A stretch of 64,000 nucleotides of DNA, from the NCBI RefSeq assembly GCF_038443675.1, contig NZ_CP151762.1:2356001-2420000 (forward strand), written 5' to 3'. The translations under genes were made by a program, and so were the position numbers. The stretch is from Yoonia sp. G8-12. Lineage in GTDB: Bacteria; Pseudomonadota; Alphaproteobacteria; Rhodobacterales; Rhodobacteraceae. Shown one piece after another: positions 53,854 through 63,177 of this stretch. The notes under the pieces are model-generated. The model ran no database searches. It worked only from the letters and a program-made list of their open reading frames with translations, and had not been told where the DNA came from. Every line of letters starts with the position of its first letter. The stretch's first letter is position 1.

Positions 53854-54809
53854 CCCCAAAGTGCTGCGGCGGGCGGGTGCACGCCATGTTCATCGAATTT
53901 CAAAGGTTCATTTCGGTCTTCGGCCAATAAGAGCGGCCCGTCAAGATCGGTAAAGGCCACACCTTGGGCAAGGATCGTGGCGGGTGCCATCGCCAGCGAC
54001 GATCCTACCATGCAGCCGACCATTACGCCGTAACCTTCTGCTTGCGCTTGGCGCTTCAGCGCCAGCGCCTCGGTCAGGCCACCAGTTTTATCCAGCTTGA
54101 TGTTCACGATGTCATACTTGCCGCGCAACCCGGGTAGGCTCGCGCGGTCGTGGCAACTCTCGTCGGCACACACAGGCAAGGGGCGCGCAATTTCGGACAA
54201 CATGTCGTCCTGACCGGCAGGCAGCGGTTGTTCCACCATTTTGACGCCAAGGCGAATCAGATGTGGAGCAAGGTCGGCGTAGACTTCGGCGGTCCAACCT
54301 TCGTTGGCGTCAACGATGATCTGGGCGTCAGGCGCGCCACGACGGACCGCTTCAAGCCGCGCCATGTCGTCAGGCGTACCAAGTTTGATCTTCAACAAAG
54401 GCCGCGCCGCATTTTTCGCTGCCTGCTGCTGCATTGCGTCGGGGGTGTCGAGCGACAGGGTATAGGCGGTGATTTCAGGGCGAGGTACGGATACACCCAA
54501 TAAATCCCACGCACGTTTGCCTGCCCGCTTGGCTGCATGATCCCAGAACGCGCAATCCAGCGCATTGCGGGCGGCCCCTGCGGGCAATGCATCGGGCAGG
54601 TCGGGCCATGCGCCGGTGAAACTCTCGATCTGCGCTGTCACGCTATCCAGCGTTTCGCCGTAGCGCGCGTAGGGGACGCATTCGCCACGCCCGCGCGCGC
54701 CGTCGCCTTCAACCGACACGGTCAGCACCTCGGCCTGCGTGCGCGAGCCGCGACTGATCGTAAAGACTTGTGCCAACTGGAACACATCGCGCGTCACGCT
54801 GACCTTCAT
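53850..54809 (-). CDS. dgcA: Enolase-superfamily dipeptide epimerase / N-acetyl-D-glutamate racemase (DgcA-like)
   Basis: 319 residues. The muconate-lactonizing subgroup core is intact: KIKLGTPDD with catalytic Lys, metal ligands in VDANEGW, EQPLP and CADESCHD, and the second Lys in VNIKLDKTGG. These features fit either L-Ala-D/L-Glu epimerase (cell-wall recycling) or DgcA, the N-acetyl-D-glutamate racemase of the marine D-glutamate pathway. The neighbouring DUF1611 gene (DgcN) favours DgcA. Coupled to the aminotransferase gene downstream. Confidence 0.82.
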   Translation of the reverse strand: MKVSVTRDVFQLAQVFTISRGSRTQAEVLTVSVEGDGARGRGECVPYARYGETLDSVTAQIESFTGAWPDLPDALPAGAARNALDCAFWDHAAKRAGKRAWDLLGVSVPRPEITAYTLSLDTPDAMQQQAAKNAARPLLKIKLGTPDDMARLEAVRRGAPDAQIIVDANEGWTAEVYADLAPHLIRLGVKMVEQPLPAGQDDMLSEIARPLPVCADESCHDRASLPGLRGKYDIVNIKLDKTGGLTEALALKRQAQAEGYGVMVGCMVGSSLAMAPATILAQGVAFTDLDGPLLLAEDRNEPLKFDEHGVHPPAAALWG

Positions 54810-54872
54810 TTCACCCTCATCATCTTGCCAAAAAAACTCCCGCCGGAGGCATCAAAGTATTGCGCAGAACCT

Positions 54873-55874
54873 TTACACCGCATCCAAAGCATCCACTAAA
54901 CGTGCCGCGCCCTGACGGAAGGTATCAACTGTGGGCAAGCCCATTCGCTTTTCCACTTCGGCCATATAGGCCAGCGCCTCGTCCTCAGACAAATGCTGGC
55001 TGTTGATCGAAACGCCGACGACCTGGCAGGCGGGGTTTGCCACGCGGGCAATTGGCAACGCTGTGTCGCGCAGGGTCTCAAGGCTGGGCAAATCATAGTC
55101 CGGCAAACCGCGCATGTGGGTGCGGGTTGGTTCATGGGCGAGGATCAAAGCGTCAGGCTGCCCGCCGTGGATCAGCGCCATTGTGACGCCAGAGTAGGAC
55201 ACATGGAACAGGCTGCCCTGCCCTTCGATGTGGTCCCAGTGATCCGGGTCATTATCGGGTGTCAGATATTCCACAGCGCCCGCCATGAAATCGGCAATCA
55301 CAGCATCCAGCGGCACGCCGCCACCGGTGATCAGAATGCCGGTCTGGCCTGTGGGGCGGAAGGTGGATTTCATGCCGCGCTTTTGCATCTCGGCGTCCAT
55401 CGCAAGGCCCGTATACATCTTGCCAACCGAGCAATCAGTGCCAATCGCGAGGCACCGCTTGCCAGTCCGCTTTTTGCCATTCGCGATAGGATAGGCGACG
55501 GAAGGAATACGCACATCAAAGAGCGTGCGGCCGCTAACGCGGGCGGCCGCCATCAGTTCGTCCTCGTCGCGCAACAGGTTATGCAGGCCCGAGGCGATAT
55601 CAAAGCCCATGCGCAGGGCAGCGACCAAGACCTCTTTCCACGCTTTGGAAATGTAGCCGCCACGGTTGGCCACACCGATCACCAGTGTCTGGGCACCGGC
55701 AGCACGCGCTTCTTCCAGCGTCATATCGGTGATGCCAAGATCGGCACCGCAACCCGGCATCCGGAACTGGCCGACAGCGTTTTCAGGACGCCAGTCCTTG
55801 ATCCCCTGCGCCACCTTTGCGGCAAGTTGGTCGGGGGCATCGCCGAGGAACAAAAGATAGGGGGTCTGGATCAT
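54873..55874 (-). CDS. dgcN: DUF1611 family protein, D-glutamate N-acetyltransferase (DgcN-like)
   Basis: 333 residues starting MIQTPYLLFLGDAPDQLAAK. The P-loop-like CLAIGTDCSVGKMYTGLAMD and the later QTGILITGGGVPLDAVIADF are DUF1611 signatures. In marine proteobacteria DgcN acetylates D-glutamate and DgcA racemises the product, so D-Glu can serve as carbon and nitrogen source. The dgcA-like gene follows after 63 bases, then an aminotransferase for D-amino acids. First gene of the unit. Confidence 0.83.
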   Translation of the reverse strand: MIQTPYLLFLGDAPDQLAAKVAQGIKDWRPENAVGQFRMPGCGADLGITDMTLEEARAAGAQTLVIGVANRGGYISKAWKEVLVAALRMGFDIASGLHNLLRDEDELMAAARVSGRTLFDVRIPSVAYPIANGKKRTGKRCLAIGTDCSVGKMYTGLAMDAEMQKRGMKSTFRPTGQTGILITGGGVPLDAVIADFMAGAVEYLTPDNDPDHWDHIEGQGSLFHVSYSGVTMALIHGGQPDALILAHEPTRTHMRGLPDYDLPSLETLRDTALPIARVANPACQVVGVSINSQHLSEDEALAYMAEVEKRMGLPTVDTFRQGAARLVDALDAV

Positions 55875-56031
55875 GAAAAGGCTCCGTCATTCAAGGTTTT
55901 CTATTTTTGGGAGGATATCGCGCAATAGGGCGCAAATTCATCGCAGAGTGAGGCAGATAGCGCATTTAATTAGACAATTTCTTGCGTCATTTTCTCTATA
56001 TGTCGAAGAAACTACGGATATGCAGTGTAGA

Positions 56032-56048
56032 GTGGATAGAATATCCAC
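56032..56048. promoter_or_regulatory. Dyad symmetry upstream of dgcN
   Basis: GTGGATA and TATCCAC are exact reverse complements around GAA, 158 bases before the dgcN start and just beyond the amtB terminator. Candidate operator for the D-glutamate unit; it is also close enough to the terminator to be incidental. Confidence 0.3.
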
Positions 56049-56058
56049 TATCCCCGAC

Positions 56059-56088
56059 AAAAAAGGCCCGGGCGCGAACGCCCGGGCC
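56059..56088 (-). terminator. Strong rho-independent terminator after amtB
   Basis: On the minus strand GGCCCGGGCG and CGCCCGGGCC pair around a TTCG tetraloop, followed by six Ts. It starts 22 bases past the amtB stop. Confidence 0.92.
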
Positions 56089-56109
56089 GATTAAAGCTAA
56101 TGGAAGGTA

Positions 56110-57417
56110 CTAGCCTTTTGAGAAGTCAGGATAGGCTTCCATACCCAGTTCCGACATGTCCAAGCCGTTGATCTCGGCCTCTTCGGAGACACGGATACCC
56201 ATGATCCCTTTGAGGATAATCCACACGACCAAGGCAATCACGAAGGTGAAAACACCGTAGGCGATGATGCCCGTGATCTGTGCGCCCCAGTTACCTGTGT
56301 AGAAGGCAACAGCCAACGTACCCCAGATACCTGCGAAAAGGTGGACAGGGATCGCGCCGACAACATCGTCGATCTTGAACTTGTCAAGAAGCGGCACAGT
56401 GAAGACCACGATCACACCACCAACAGCACCTGTCAGAAGCGCACCGAAGAGTGATGGCGCCAGAGGCTCGGCAGTGATGGAGACCAGACCGGCAAGTGCG
56501 CCGTTCAGAACCATCGTCAGGTCGACCTTTTTGTAGAGGATCTGTGTCAGGATCAGCGCAGTCACCGCACCTGCAGATGCTGCCATGTTGGTGTTTGCAA
56601 AGATACGGCCCACGTCTGTGATGTCGCCGACAGTACCCGCAGCCAGCTGCGAACCACCGTTAAAGCCGAACCAACCCAGCCACAGGATGAACGTACCGAG
56701 TGTTGCCAGAGCAAGGTTCGAACCCGGCATCGGCACTGTTTTGCCATCCTTGTACTTGCCCAGACGTGGGCCAAGGATCAGCGCACCAGCCAAAGCAGCC
56801 CAGCCGCCAACGGAGTGTACGATTGTCGAACCGGCGAAGTCAGAGAAACCCAGCTCGGACAACCAGCCGCCGCCCCACTGCCAGGACCCGGAGATTGGGT
56901 ACATCAGGCCAGTCAGAACCACGACGAAGATCAGGAATGGCCAAAGTTTGATGCGCTCGGCCAATGCACCCGAAACGATCGACGCAGTCGCCGCCACAAA
57001 CATCAACTGGAAGAAGAAGTCAGAAGCAACCGATGCGTAATCCAGTGCAGCATCAGATGCGGTCAGACCCACAGGCTCGAGCACAGTAGGTACGAAGTTC
57101 AGCGCGAAGTAGCCGTTAAACTCGCCCGGGTACATCAGGTTAAAGCCAACCAGCCAGTACATGATGGCTGCGATGGAGAAGAGTGCGATATTCTTTGTCA
57201 GCTGCATGGCCACGTTCTTGGAACGCACCAGACCCGCTTCGAGCATGGCAAAACCTGCTGCCATCCAGAACACCAGAAAGCCGCCCACAAGGAACAGCAG
57301 TGTGGTCATGATGTACGGGCCGATCTCGTCAAAGCTCGGCGCGGCATCCTGCGCCAACGCGAAAGTCGGAAGCAGCGTCAAGGCTGCGCCAACTGAAAGA
57401 TATTTCGTCAGTTTCAT
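56110..57417 (-). CDS. amtB: Ammonium transporter
   Basis: 435 residues from ATG 57417; the frame opens from 57588, but the upstream part lies over glnK. Signal peptide 1-22 (cleavage after ALA), then eleven membrane helices. The twin pore histidines lie in TIVHSVGGWAALAG and PVHLFAGIWGTL. A conserved C-terminal tail (GLDMSELGMEAYPDF) contacts PII. Paired with glnK, as usual, so that GlnK can block the channel in nitrogen excess. GAGGGA lies 8-13 bases before the start. Confidence 0.95.
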   Translation of the reverse strand: MKLTKYLSVGAALTLLPTFALAQDAAPSFDEIGPYIMTTLLFLVGGFLVFWMAAGFAMLEAGLVRSKNVAMQLTKNIALFSIAAIMYWLVGFNLMYPGEFNGYFALNFVPTVLEPVGLTASDAALDYASVASDFFFQLMFVAATASIVSGALAERIKLWPFLIFVVVLTGLMYPISGSWQWGGGWLSELGFSDFAGSTIVHSVGGWAALAGALILGPRLGKYKDGKTVPMPGSNLALATLGTFILWLGWFGFNGGSQLAAGTVGDITDVGRIFANTNMAASAGAVTALILTQILYKKVDLTMVLNGALAGLVSITAEPLAPSLFGALLTGAVGGVIVVFTVPLLDKFKIDDVVGAIPVHLFAGIWGTLAVAFYTGNWGAQITGIIAYGVFTFVIALVVWIILKGIMGIRVSEEAEINGLDMSELGMEAYPDFSKG

Positions 57418-57439
57418 AGTTTTGTCCCTCGTTCCGCGA

Positions 57440-57778
57440 TCAAAGCGCGTCATCATTGGTCTCGCCGGTCCGCACGCGCAGCGCACTTTCAACGTCGAGT
57501 ACGAAGATCTTTCCGTCGCCGATCTTCTCGGTCTTGGCGGTGGTTGCGATGGTGGACACGACCTGTTCGGCCATGCTGTCCTGCACAACGATTTCGAGCT
57601 TGACCTTTGGCACGAAGTTCACGGCGTATTCCGCGCCACGATAGATTTCGGTGTGGCCGGACTGAGAGCCGAAGCCCTTGATTTCAGATACCATCATACC
57701 GCGCACGCCAACGTTGGTCAGCGCCTCGCGGACCTCCTCCAGCTTGAACGGTTTGATTGTTGCAATGATGAGTTTCAC
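57440..57778 (-). CDS. glnK: Nitrogen regulatory protein PII (GlnK)
   Basis: 112 residues, exact PII length. The T-loop with the uridylylation tyrosine is seen (YRGAEYAVNFVPKVKLEIVV, Tyr51), and the B- and C-loop regions TIATTAKTEKIGDGKIFVLD. Signals 2-oxoglutarate, ATP/ADP and glutamine status; with amtB 22 bases downstream it is the GlnK paralogue rather than GlnB. Confidence 0.95.
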   Translation of the reverse strand: MKLIIATIKPFKLEEVREALTNVGVRGMMVSEIKGFGSQSGHTEIYRGAEYAVNFVPKVKLEIVVQDSMAEQVVSTIATTAKTEKIGDGKIFVLDVESALRVRTGETNDDAL

Positions 57779-57899
57779 GTTCTTCCCCTTGCAAATACTA
57801 TTGCAGGCTCTCGTTTCGGCAGTGCCTGCTTGCGAGGAAACAAAGAGCCCGCGCTAGGCCTGACGACAAGATTTTGAGAACGCTTAGGAGGGTGGTTAA

Positions 57900-57936
57900 T
57901 GCACCTATTTGCACATTTTTTGCACAAATCGTGCGC
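57900..57936. promoter_or_regulatory. Phased TGCAC repeats upstream of glnK-amtB
   Basis: TGCAC occurs at 57900, 57910 and 57921 and as TGCGC at 57932, with spacings of 10, 11 and 11 bases, so all copies face the same side of the DNA helix. The stretch lies 122-158 bases upstream of glnK and about the same distance from the PBP gene. TTGCAC-N6-TTGCA in this stretch is also near the sigma-54 form. NtrC sites are built from TGCAC-like half-sites, so NtrC control is plausible. Confidence 0.4.
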
Positions 57937-58057
57937 TTAGATTAATTTTTAAGCAGCATAAAAAGGCTCATGCGTCGACTCATCCGCGCTCTACATTCCA
58001 AAGAGGCCACGCTATAGTGACAGCAAAAGAACCCCAAAGCAGTCAATCGAGCGGAAC

Positions 58058-60208
58058 ATGAGTGGAAACGGCAGAAAGCAGCCCCCTTTGGTGGCTGACA
58101 AACGCTATACAGCGAAACCGGCGGCCAAAAAGGCTGCGGGCCCGGGCAAAAAACCCGCGGCCAAGCGTAAGGCCGCGCCCAAGAAGACCAAGCCGCGCGG
58201 CGTGATCGGCTGGGTGCTCGCGCCATTTCGCTGGCTCATCCGTCTGGTCTGGGCTTTCTCTTGGCGCATAGGTCTTGTTGCCTCATTGATCATTGGCGGC
58301 TTTTCCTTCTATTTTGCCTCGCAACTGCCCGATGTCACAGAGCTGATTGACGGCCGCACGCGCGGGTCCGTGACAATGACCGACATATCAGGCAGTGTTT
58401 TCGCGTGGCGTGGCGACCAGTTTGGCGGGATGGTGACGGCAGAAACCGTATCACCCCATCTGCACAACGCGGTTGTTGCGACCGAGGATAAGCGATTCTA
58501 CCGCCACTTCGGGATTTCCCCGCGTGGTATCGCCTCGGCGGTGCGCATCAACCTGCGTGAAGGGCGCGGCCCATTGTCGGGCAACGGCGGTTCCACGATT
58601 ACGCAGCAGACCGCCAAGCTGTTGTGCCTTGGCGTGCCTTTTGATCCAAACGTCTGGGAAAGTGAGCGCGCCTATGAGGCTGATTGCCGCCAAGGCTCGC
58701 TGTGGCGCAAGGCGCGTGAAGCGGTGTTCTCGGTCGGGATGGAAATCAAATATACCAAAGAAGAAATCCTCACCATCTATCTCAACCGCGCCTACCTCGG
58801 CGCGGGCAGTCGCGGGTTTGAGGCCGCAGCCCAGCGCTATTTCGGTATTTCCGCAGCCGAGGTGAACCCCGCACAGGCAGCGATGCTGGCAGGATTGCTG
58901 ACCGCCCCGTCCGCCAATGCCCCCACCCGAAACCTGCAACGTGCACAGGATCGCGCGTCGATCGTGATCGGGTTGATGGAAGAGCAGGAGTATCTCACGT
59001 CAGAACAAGCCCGGGACGCGCGCCTGAACCCGGCGACGCTTTCTGATGCGGCCCGCGCCAGTTCGGGCGGATTCTTTGCGGATTGGGTGATGGAAAGCGG
59101 CCCCGAATTCTTTACCCGCAACACCACAGAAGACGTCATCATCCGCACCACGTTGGACCAGCGCATTCAGACCGCGGCCGAAGAGGCGCTGATCCAGGTT
59201 TTTCAAAACGATGTGAAAGAAGGGTCCGAAGCACAGGCCGCGATTGTCGTCATGTCCGCCGATGGCGCGGTGCGCGCTATGGTGGGTGGCCGCAACATTA
59301 GCGCAACAGGTGCATTCAACCGCGCGACACAAGCCCTGCGCCAAACCGGATCGGCCTTTAAGCCCTTTATCTATGCCGCCGCCCTAGATCTCGGCATGTC
59401 ACCTTATGACATGGTCGATGATGCACCCACTTGCTGGCAACGCACCGGATCACCCAATTGGTGTCCGGAAAACTATGATCGCGAATTTGTGGGGCCGATC
59501 AGCTTGGTTGACGCCTTGGCCACCAGCCGCAACATCCCAGCAATTGTTGTCTCCGAAGAGGTCGGGCGTGGCTTGGTAAGCAGTGTGGCGAATGGCTTTG
59601 GTGTGCAGGGTGATCTTGCCGCAGGTCCGGCGCTGGCGCTGGGCGTGTCGGAAAGCACCTTGCTGGATATGACCGGTGCCTTTGCGGGCATTTTGAACGG
59701 TGGGTCAGCCGTCACGCCTTACGGACTGACAGACCTGCGACTGATGGGCGATGACACACCGCTGATGGATGCCTCAAGTGTCGGCATCGGCGAACGGATC
59801 ATCCGGCAAGAAGCCGCACGGGAACTGACATGGATGATGACCAAGGTTGTCGAGCAAGGCACCGGAACGCGCGCACGTATCGATGGCTGGCAGATTGCGG
59901 GCAAAACCGGCACGACCCAGGGATCGCGCGATGCATGGTTCATCGGCTTTACCGGTGATTACGTCACCGGTGTCTGGATGGGCTATGATGACAACCGGCG
60001 TCTGACGGGCGTGACGGGTGGCGGCCTGCCTGCAACGATCTGGCGGGAAACGATGCTGCGGGTTCTGAGCGGTCAACAACCCACGCCTCTGCCGATGACT
60101 ATCCCGCAACGTCCTTTCGCAACAGGTGTGATTGAAAGCCAAGGCGGGGAAGCACCGGCACAGGATATCCTGAACCTGCTCGACAGTATTCTGACGGGAA
60201 CGAACTAG
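58058..60208 (+). CDS. Class A penicillin-binding protein (PBP1A-like)
   Basis: 716 residues. A basic Lys/Ala/Pro-rich cytoplasmic tail (1-48) and one membrane anchor (about 68-88) precede the GT51 glycosyltransferase domain (catalytic Glu in VATEDKRFYRHFGI, then GGSTITQQTAKLL and the IYLNRAYLG motif) and the transpeptidase domain with SxxK (TGSAFKPF, about 432), SxN (TSRN, about 490) and KTG (AGKTGTTQ, about 613). All catalytic motifs are intact. It polymerises and cross-links murein. The long basic tail is unusual but seen in alphaproteobacterial members. Stop overlaps that of the convergent gene. Confidence 0.93.
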   Translation: MSGNGRKQPPLVADKRYTAKPAAKKAAGPGKKPAAKRKAAPKKTKPRGVIGWVLAPFRWLIRLVWAFSWRIGLVASLIIGGFSFYFASQLPDVTELIDGRTRGSVTMTDISGSVFAWRGDQFGGMVTAETVSPHLHNAVVATEDKRFYRHFGISPRGIASAVRINLREGRGPLSGNGGSTITQQTAKLLCLGVPFDPNVWESERAYEADCRQGSLWRKAREAVFSVGMEIKYTKEEILTIYLNRAYLGAGSRGFEAAAQRYFGISAAEVNPAQAAMLAGLLTAPSANAPTRNLQRAQDRASIVIGLMEEQEYLTSEQARDARLNPATLSDAARASSGGFFADWVMESGPEFFTRNTTEDVIIRTTLDQRIQTAAEEALIQVFQNDVKEGSEAQAAIVVMSADGAVRAMVGGRNISATGAFNRATQALRQTGSAFKPFIYAAALDLGMSPYDMVDDAPTCWQRTGSPNWCPENYDREFVGPISLVDALATSRNIPAIVVSEEVGRGLVSSVANGFGVQGDLAAGPALALGVSESTLLDMTGAFAGILNGGSAVTPYGLTDLRLMGDDTPLMDASSVGIGERIIRQEAARELTWMMTKVVEQGTGTRARIDGWQIAGKTGTTQGSRDAWFIGFTGDYVTGVWMGYDDNRRLTGVTGGGLPATIWRETMLRVLSGQQPTPLPMTIPQRPFATGVIESQGGEAPAQDILNLLDSILTGTN

Positions 60209-60570
60209 CGATCCGGGGCTTCGCACCGCTCATAACGGAACGCATAACCGCTCCAGATCATATAAAGCCCGGTGCCTTGGGCATCGGGCATCATGATCGC
60301 CCTCTCAGTCCAGGCCTCGGCCTCGCCCGAGCATTGCATCTCATAGATCGTGGCGTTCATTTCCTCGACCGCGACAGGGTTGATCATGTGACACTCGACC
60401 TCGACCCCGTAAAAGATATTCTCTTCGATCTTGAGCGAACCGCCATCTACACCGACCAAAGCACATTCCGCATTCGCCGTCTGTTTATAGACGCCATCAT
60501 AGGGGCTCGCCCAAAGGGCGGCAGGCAGGAACGCCATTCCAAAGGATATATTCGTCAAACTCAATCGCAT
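60205..60570 (-). CDS. Small exported hypothetical protein (121 aa)
   Basis: Start set at ATG 60570 because a signal peptide follows (MRLSLTNISFGMAFLPAALW, cleavage near ASP); the open frame runs back to 61071 over the RidA gene, which is a shadow. The mature part of about 100 residues has four cysteines in two likely pairs and ends SGYAFRYERCEAP. Convergent with the PBP gene, stops overlapping by two bases. Function unknown. Confidence 0.62.
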   Translation of the reverse strand: MRLSLTNISFGMAFLPAALWASPYDGVYKQTANAECALVGVDGGSLKIEENIFYGVEVECHMINPVAVEEMNATIYEMQCSGEAEAWTERAIMMPDAQGTGLYMIWSGYAFRYERCEAPDR

Positions 60571-60750
60571 CAGAGTTGCATCTTTGCGCAATTCCGCCAG
60601 ATGTTTCAATCTATGATCGCGCTCAAAGGGCAAAGAGGCCCTCATACATGCAGAACGGCGACACCTCGAATCTCTAAAAGCTGCGCAGAGTGATGATTGC
60701 GCCCTGTCGCTTTGCTCGCTAGCGTGCGCGCAAATGACAGGAGAACGACC

Positions 60751-61212
60751 ATGAGCGTAATCGAATCCAAACTGGCCGAATTGGGCGTGACATTGCCCGA
60801 CGCACCCGCCCCCGCCGCCAACTACTTGCCCTATGTGATTGCGGGCGACATGGTTTATGTATCGGGCCAGATTTCCGCCAATTCCGATGGCATGATCAAA
60901 GGCAAACTGGGCGCGGATATGGAGGCAGAGGCGGGTGCTGCTGCAGCCAAGAGCTGTGCTGTGAGCCTGCTCGCGCAACTCAAGGCCGCCTGTGGTGGCG
61001 ATATCGACAGGTTGGTACGGGTTGTAAAGCTGACGGGTTTTGTGAATTCCACAGCAGATTTTGGTGATCAACCCAAGGTGATCAATGGGGCGTCTGATTT
61101 CATGGTTGCCGCTTTAGGCGACAAGGGCCGCCATGCACGCTCTGCTGTCAGTGCCGCCAGCCTGCCCTTTGGCGTTGCTGTCGAAATCGAAGCAATCTTT
61201 CAAATCAAATGA
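60751..61212 (+). CDS. RidA/YjgF family protein
   Basis: 153 residues from ATG 60751, GGAG 8-11 bases upstream. Family pattern YVIAGDMVYVSGQIS, the middle KLTGFVNSTADF, and the end HARSAVSAASLPFGVAVEIE with the substrate Arg. The long form (about 150 residues, starting VIESKLAELG) is a separate YjgF/chorismate-mutase-like subgroup; RidA itself deaminates reactive enamines. First of a coupled set with GDPD and the DUF482-like gene. Confidence 0.88.
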   Translation: MSVIESKLAELGVTLPDAPAPAANYLPYVIAGDMVYVSGQISANSDGMIKGKLGADMEAEAGAAAAKSCAVSLLAQLKAACGGDIDRLVRVVKLTGFVNSTADFGDQPKVINGASDFMVAALGDKGRHARSAVSAASLPFGVAVEIEAIFQIK

Positions 61213-61961
61213 CCCTGCCTGCGTCCTTTTTTGCGCGCCCCATCACCCACCGCGCCTTGCATGACCGCAAGGCGGGGCGGGTCGAGAACAGCGTGAAGTC
61301 CATTCAAGCGGCGATTGATGCCGGATATGGGATCGAAATGGATGTGCAGTTGACCAGCGACGGTCATGCGATGGTCTTTCACGATGATACGTTGGACCGG
61401 CTGACGGCGGAAACGGGACCGGTGCGTGATCGCACACGCGCCGCGTTGGAAGCGATCCCGCTCACCGATGACGGCGGCATGATCCCATCGCTTGATGCTG
61501 TGCTTGCGATGGTCGGTGGAAAGGTGCCGCTGCTCATTGAGATCAAGGATCAGGACGGTGAAATGGGGCCAAACGTGGGTCCATTGGAAAAGGCGGTTTG
61601 TGCCGCCCTTGAAGACTACTCTGGCGATGTCGCATTGATGTCTTTCAACCCCCATTCCGTGGCGGCCTGCGCAGAATTCGCGCCCGATATTCCACGCGGT
61701 ATCACAACCTCCAGCTATGAGGCCGTTTTCTGGCCAGAGGTCCCGGAACAGGTCCGGGACGTGTTACGTGAGATCCCCGACTATGACCGCGTCGGGGCCT
61801 GCTTTATCAGCCACGAATCCACCGACCTTGACCGCCCTCGGGTGGCTGAACTCAAAGCCCAAGGCGCGCATATCTTTACTTGGACAATCCGCTCGGCCAA
61901 GGTTGAAGCCGAAGCGCGCCGCATTGTGGATAATGTGACTTTCGAGGGTTACTTGGCTTGA
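61209..61961 (+). CDS. Glycerophosphodiester phosphodiesterase
   Basis: 250 residues, ATGA overlap with the RidA gene. GDPD TIM-barrel hallmarks: ITHRALHD near the start (His, Arg), GIEMDVQLTSDG (Glu, Asp metal ligands), VFHDDTLDRLT (catalytic His), PLLIEIKD. Cleaves glycerophosphodiesters to glycerol-3-phosphate and an alcohol. No signal peptide, so cytoplasmic (UgpQ-like). Confidence 0.9.
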   Translation: MTLPASFFARPITHRALHDRKAGRVENSVKSIQAAIDAGYGIEMDVQLTSDGHAMVFHDDTLDRLTAETGPVRDRTRAALEAIPLTDDGGMIPSLDAVLAMVGGKVPLLIEIKDQDGEMGPNVGPLEKAVCAALEDYSGDVALMSFNPHSVAACAEFAPDIPRGITTSSYEAVFWPEVPEQVRDVLREIPDYDRVGACFISHESTDLDRPRVAELKAQGAHIFTWTIRSAKVEAEARRIVDNVTFEGYLA

Positions 61962-61992
61962 CGCCGCACCCAATGCACACAAGTTGCATGGT

Positions 61993-63177
61993 ATGAAAGA
62001 CGCACCCATCGAAATCACCGCCCACCCCACAATCAACGCAATTGATGCGTCCGACTGGGATGCCTGCGCCTGTCCTGAGGCGGTCGATGGCCGCCCCGAT
62101 GATCCGTTTACTACGCATCGGTTTCTCAGGGCTTTGGAAGACAGCGGGTCGGTTGGCCCCAGTACGGGCTGGCAACCGCGTTATCTGACCGCCAAACAGG
62201 GTGACATGATGATCGCGGTGGCCCCGCTCTATGCCAAAGGGCATAGCCAAGGCGAATATATCTTCGATCACAACTGGGCCCATGCCTATGAAAATGCAGG
62301 CGGCCGGTATTACCCGAAACTGCAAATTGCGGTTCCATTTACCCCTGCCACAGGACGGCGGTTTTTGACCAAACCGGGGTATGAAGCCACTGGCATGTCT
62401 GCGCTGATCCAAGGCGCGGTGCAGATTGCGGCAGACAATGAACTGTCATCAGTCCACGCCACATTTTGCACCGAAGCCGAGGCGATTACTGGCGCGGAAA
62501 TGGGCCTACTGGCGCGCATCGGGCAACAATTTCATTGGGTGAACGACGGCTATGCGGATTTCGACGCTTTTCTTGCTTCGCTCTCCAGTCGCAAGCGCAA
62601 GAATATGCGCAAGGAACGTGAAACGGCGAATGATTTCGGCGGTGAAATCGTCTCGCTAACCGGCGATCAGATTAAGCCAGAACATTGGGATGCCTTTTGG
62701 GTGTTCTATCAGGATACAGGCAACCGCAAATGGGGCACGCCTTATCTGACGCGAAGATTTTTTGATTACGCGCAAGACACGCTCCGCGATGATATGCTGA
62801 TGGTGCTGGCCATGCGCGACGGGCGGCCAGTGGCGGGCGCGCTGAACTTCATCGGGCGCGATACGCTTTACGGGCGCTACTGGGGCTGTATCGAGCACCA
62901 CGATTGCCTGCACTTCGAAGTCTGTTATTACCGCGCTATCGACTATGCCATCCAACACGGGCTTGGCAAGGTTGAGGCAGGGGCGCAGGGCGAACATAAA
63001 CTCGCACGCGGGTATCTGCCCGTCGCCACCCATTCGCTACACTGGTTTGGCGATCCGGGGTTCAAAGACGCCGTTGCCCGCTATCTAGAGGCCGAGCGAG
63101 ACGCCATTGATCATGAAATCGAGGTGCTGACCAGCTATGGCCCATTCCGCAAATCCAATCAGGAGGAACACCAATGA
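61993..63177 (+). CDS. GNAT-superfamily peptidogalycan-type acyltransferase (DUF482)
   Basis: 394 residues from ATG 61993 ([12 protein letters not shown]); an upstream TTG at 61984 is possible. DUF482 hallmarks are [20 protein letters not shown] near the start, [20 protein letters not shown] in the middle, [13 protein letters not shown], and the C-terminal [16 protein letters not shown]. The fold is FemAB/GNAT-like, with likely aminoacyl or acyl transfer, but the substrate is unknown. Stop overlaps the phhB start. Confidence 0.87.
   Translation: MKDAPIEITAHPTINAIDASDWDACACPEAVDGRPDDPFTTHRFLRALEDSGSVGPSTGWQPRYLTAKQGDMMIAVAPLYAKGHSQGEYIFDHNWAHAYENAGGRYYPKLQIAVPFTPATGRRFLTKPGYEATGMSALIQGAVQIAADNELSSVHATFCTEAEAITGAEMGLLARIGQQFHWVNDGYADFDAFLASLSSRKRKNMRKERETANDFGGEIVSLTGDQIKPEHWDAFWVFYQDTGNRKWGTPYLTRRFFDYAQDTLRDDMLMVLAMRDGRPVAGALNFIGRDTLYGRYWGCIEHHDCLHFEVCYYRAIDYAIQHGLGKVEAGAQGEHKLARGYLPVATHSLHWFGDPGFKDAVARYLEAERDAIDHEIEVLTSYGPFRKSNQEEHQ

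Noticed and set aside
56711..56735. tRNA-like GGTTCGAACCC string
   Set aside because: It lies inside the amtB coding frame and has no acceptor or anticodon arms around it.
60571..61071. Long minus-strand extension of the small exported protein frame across the RidA gene
   Set aside because: It is antisense to a clear RidA gene with its own ribosome site, and a signal peptide starts at 60570.
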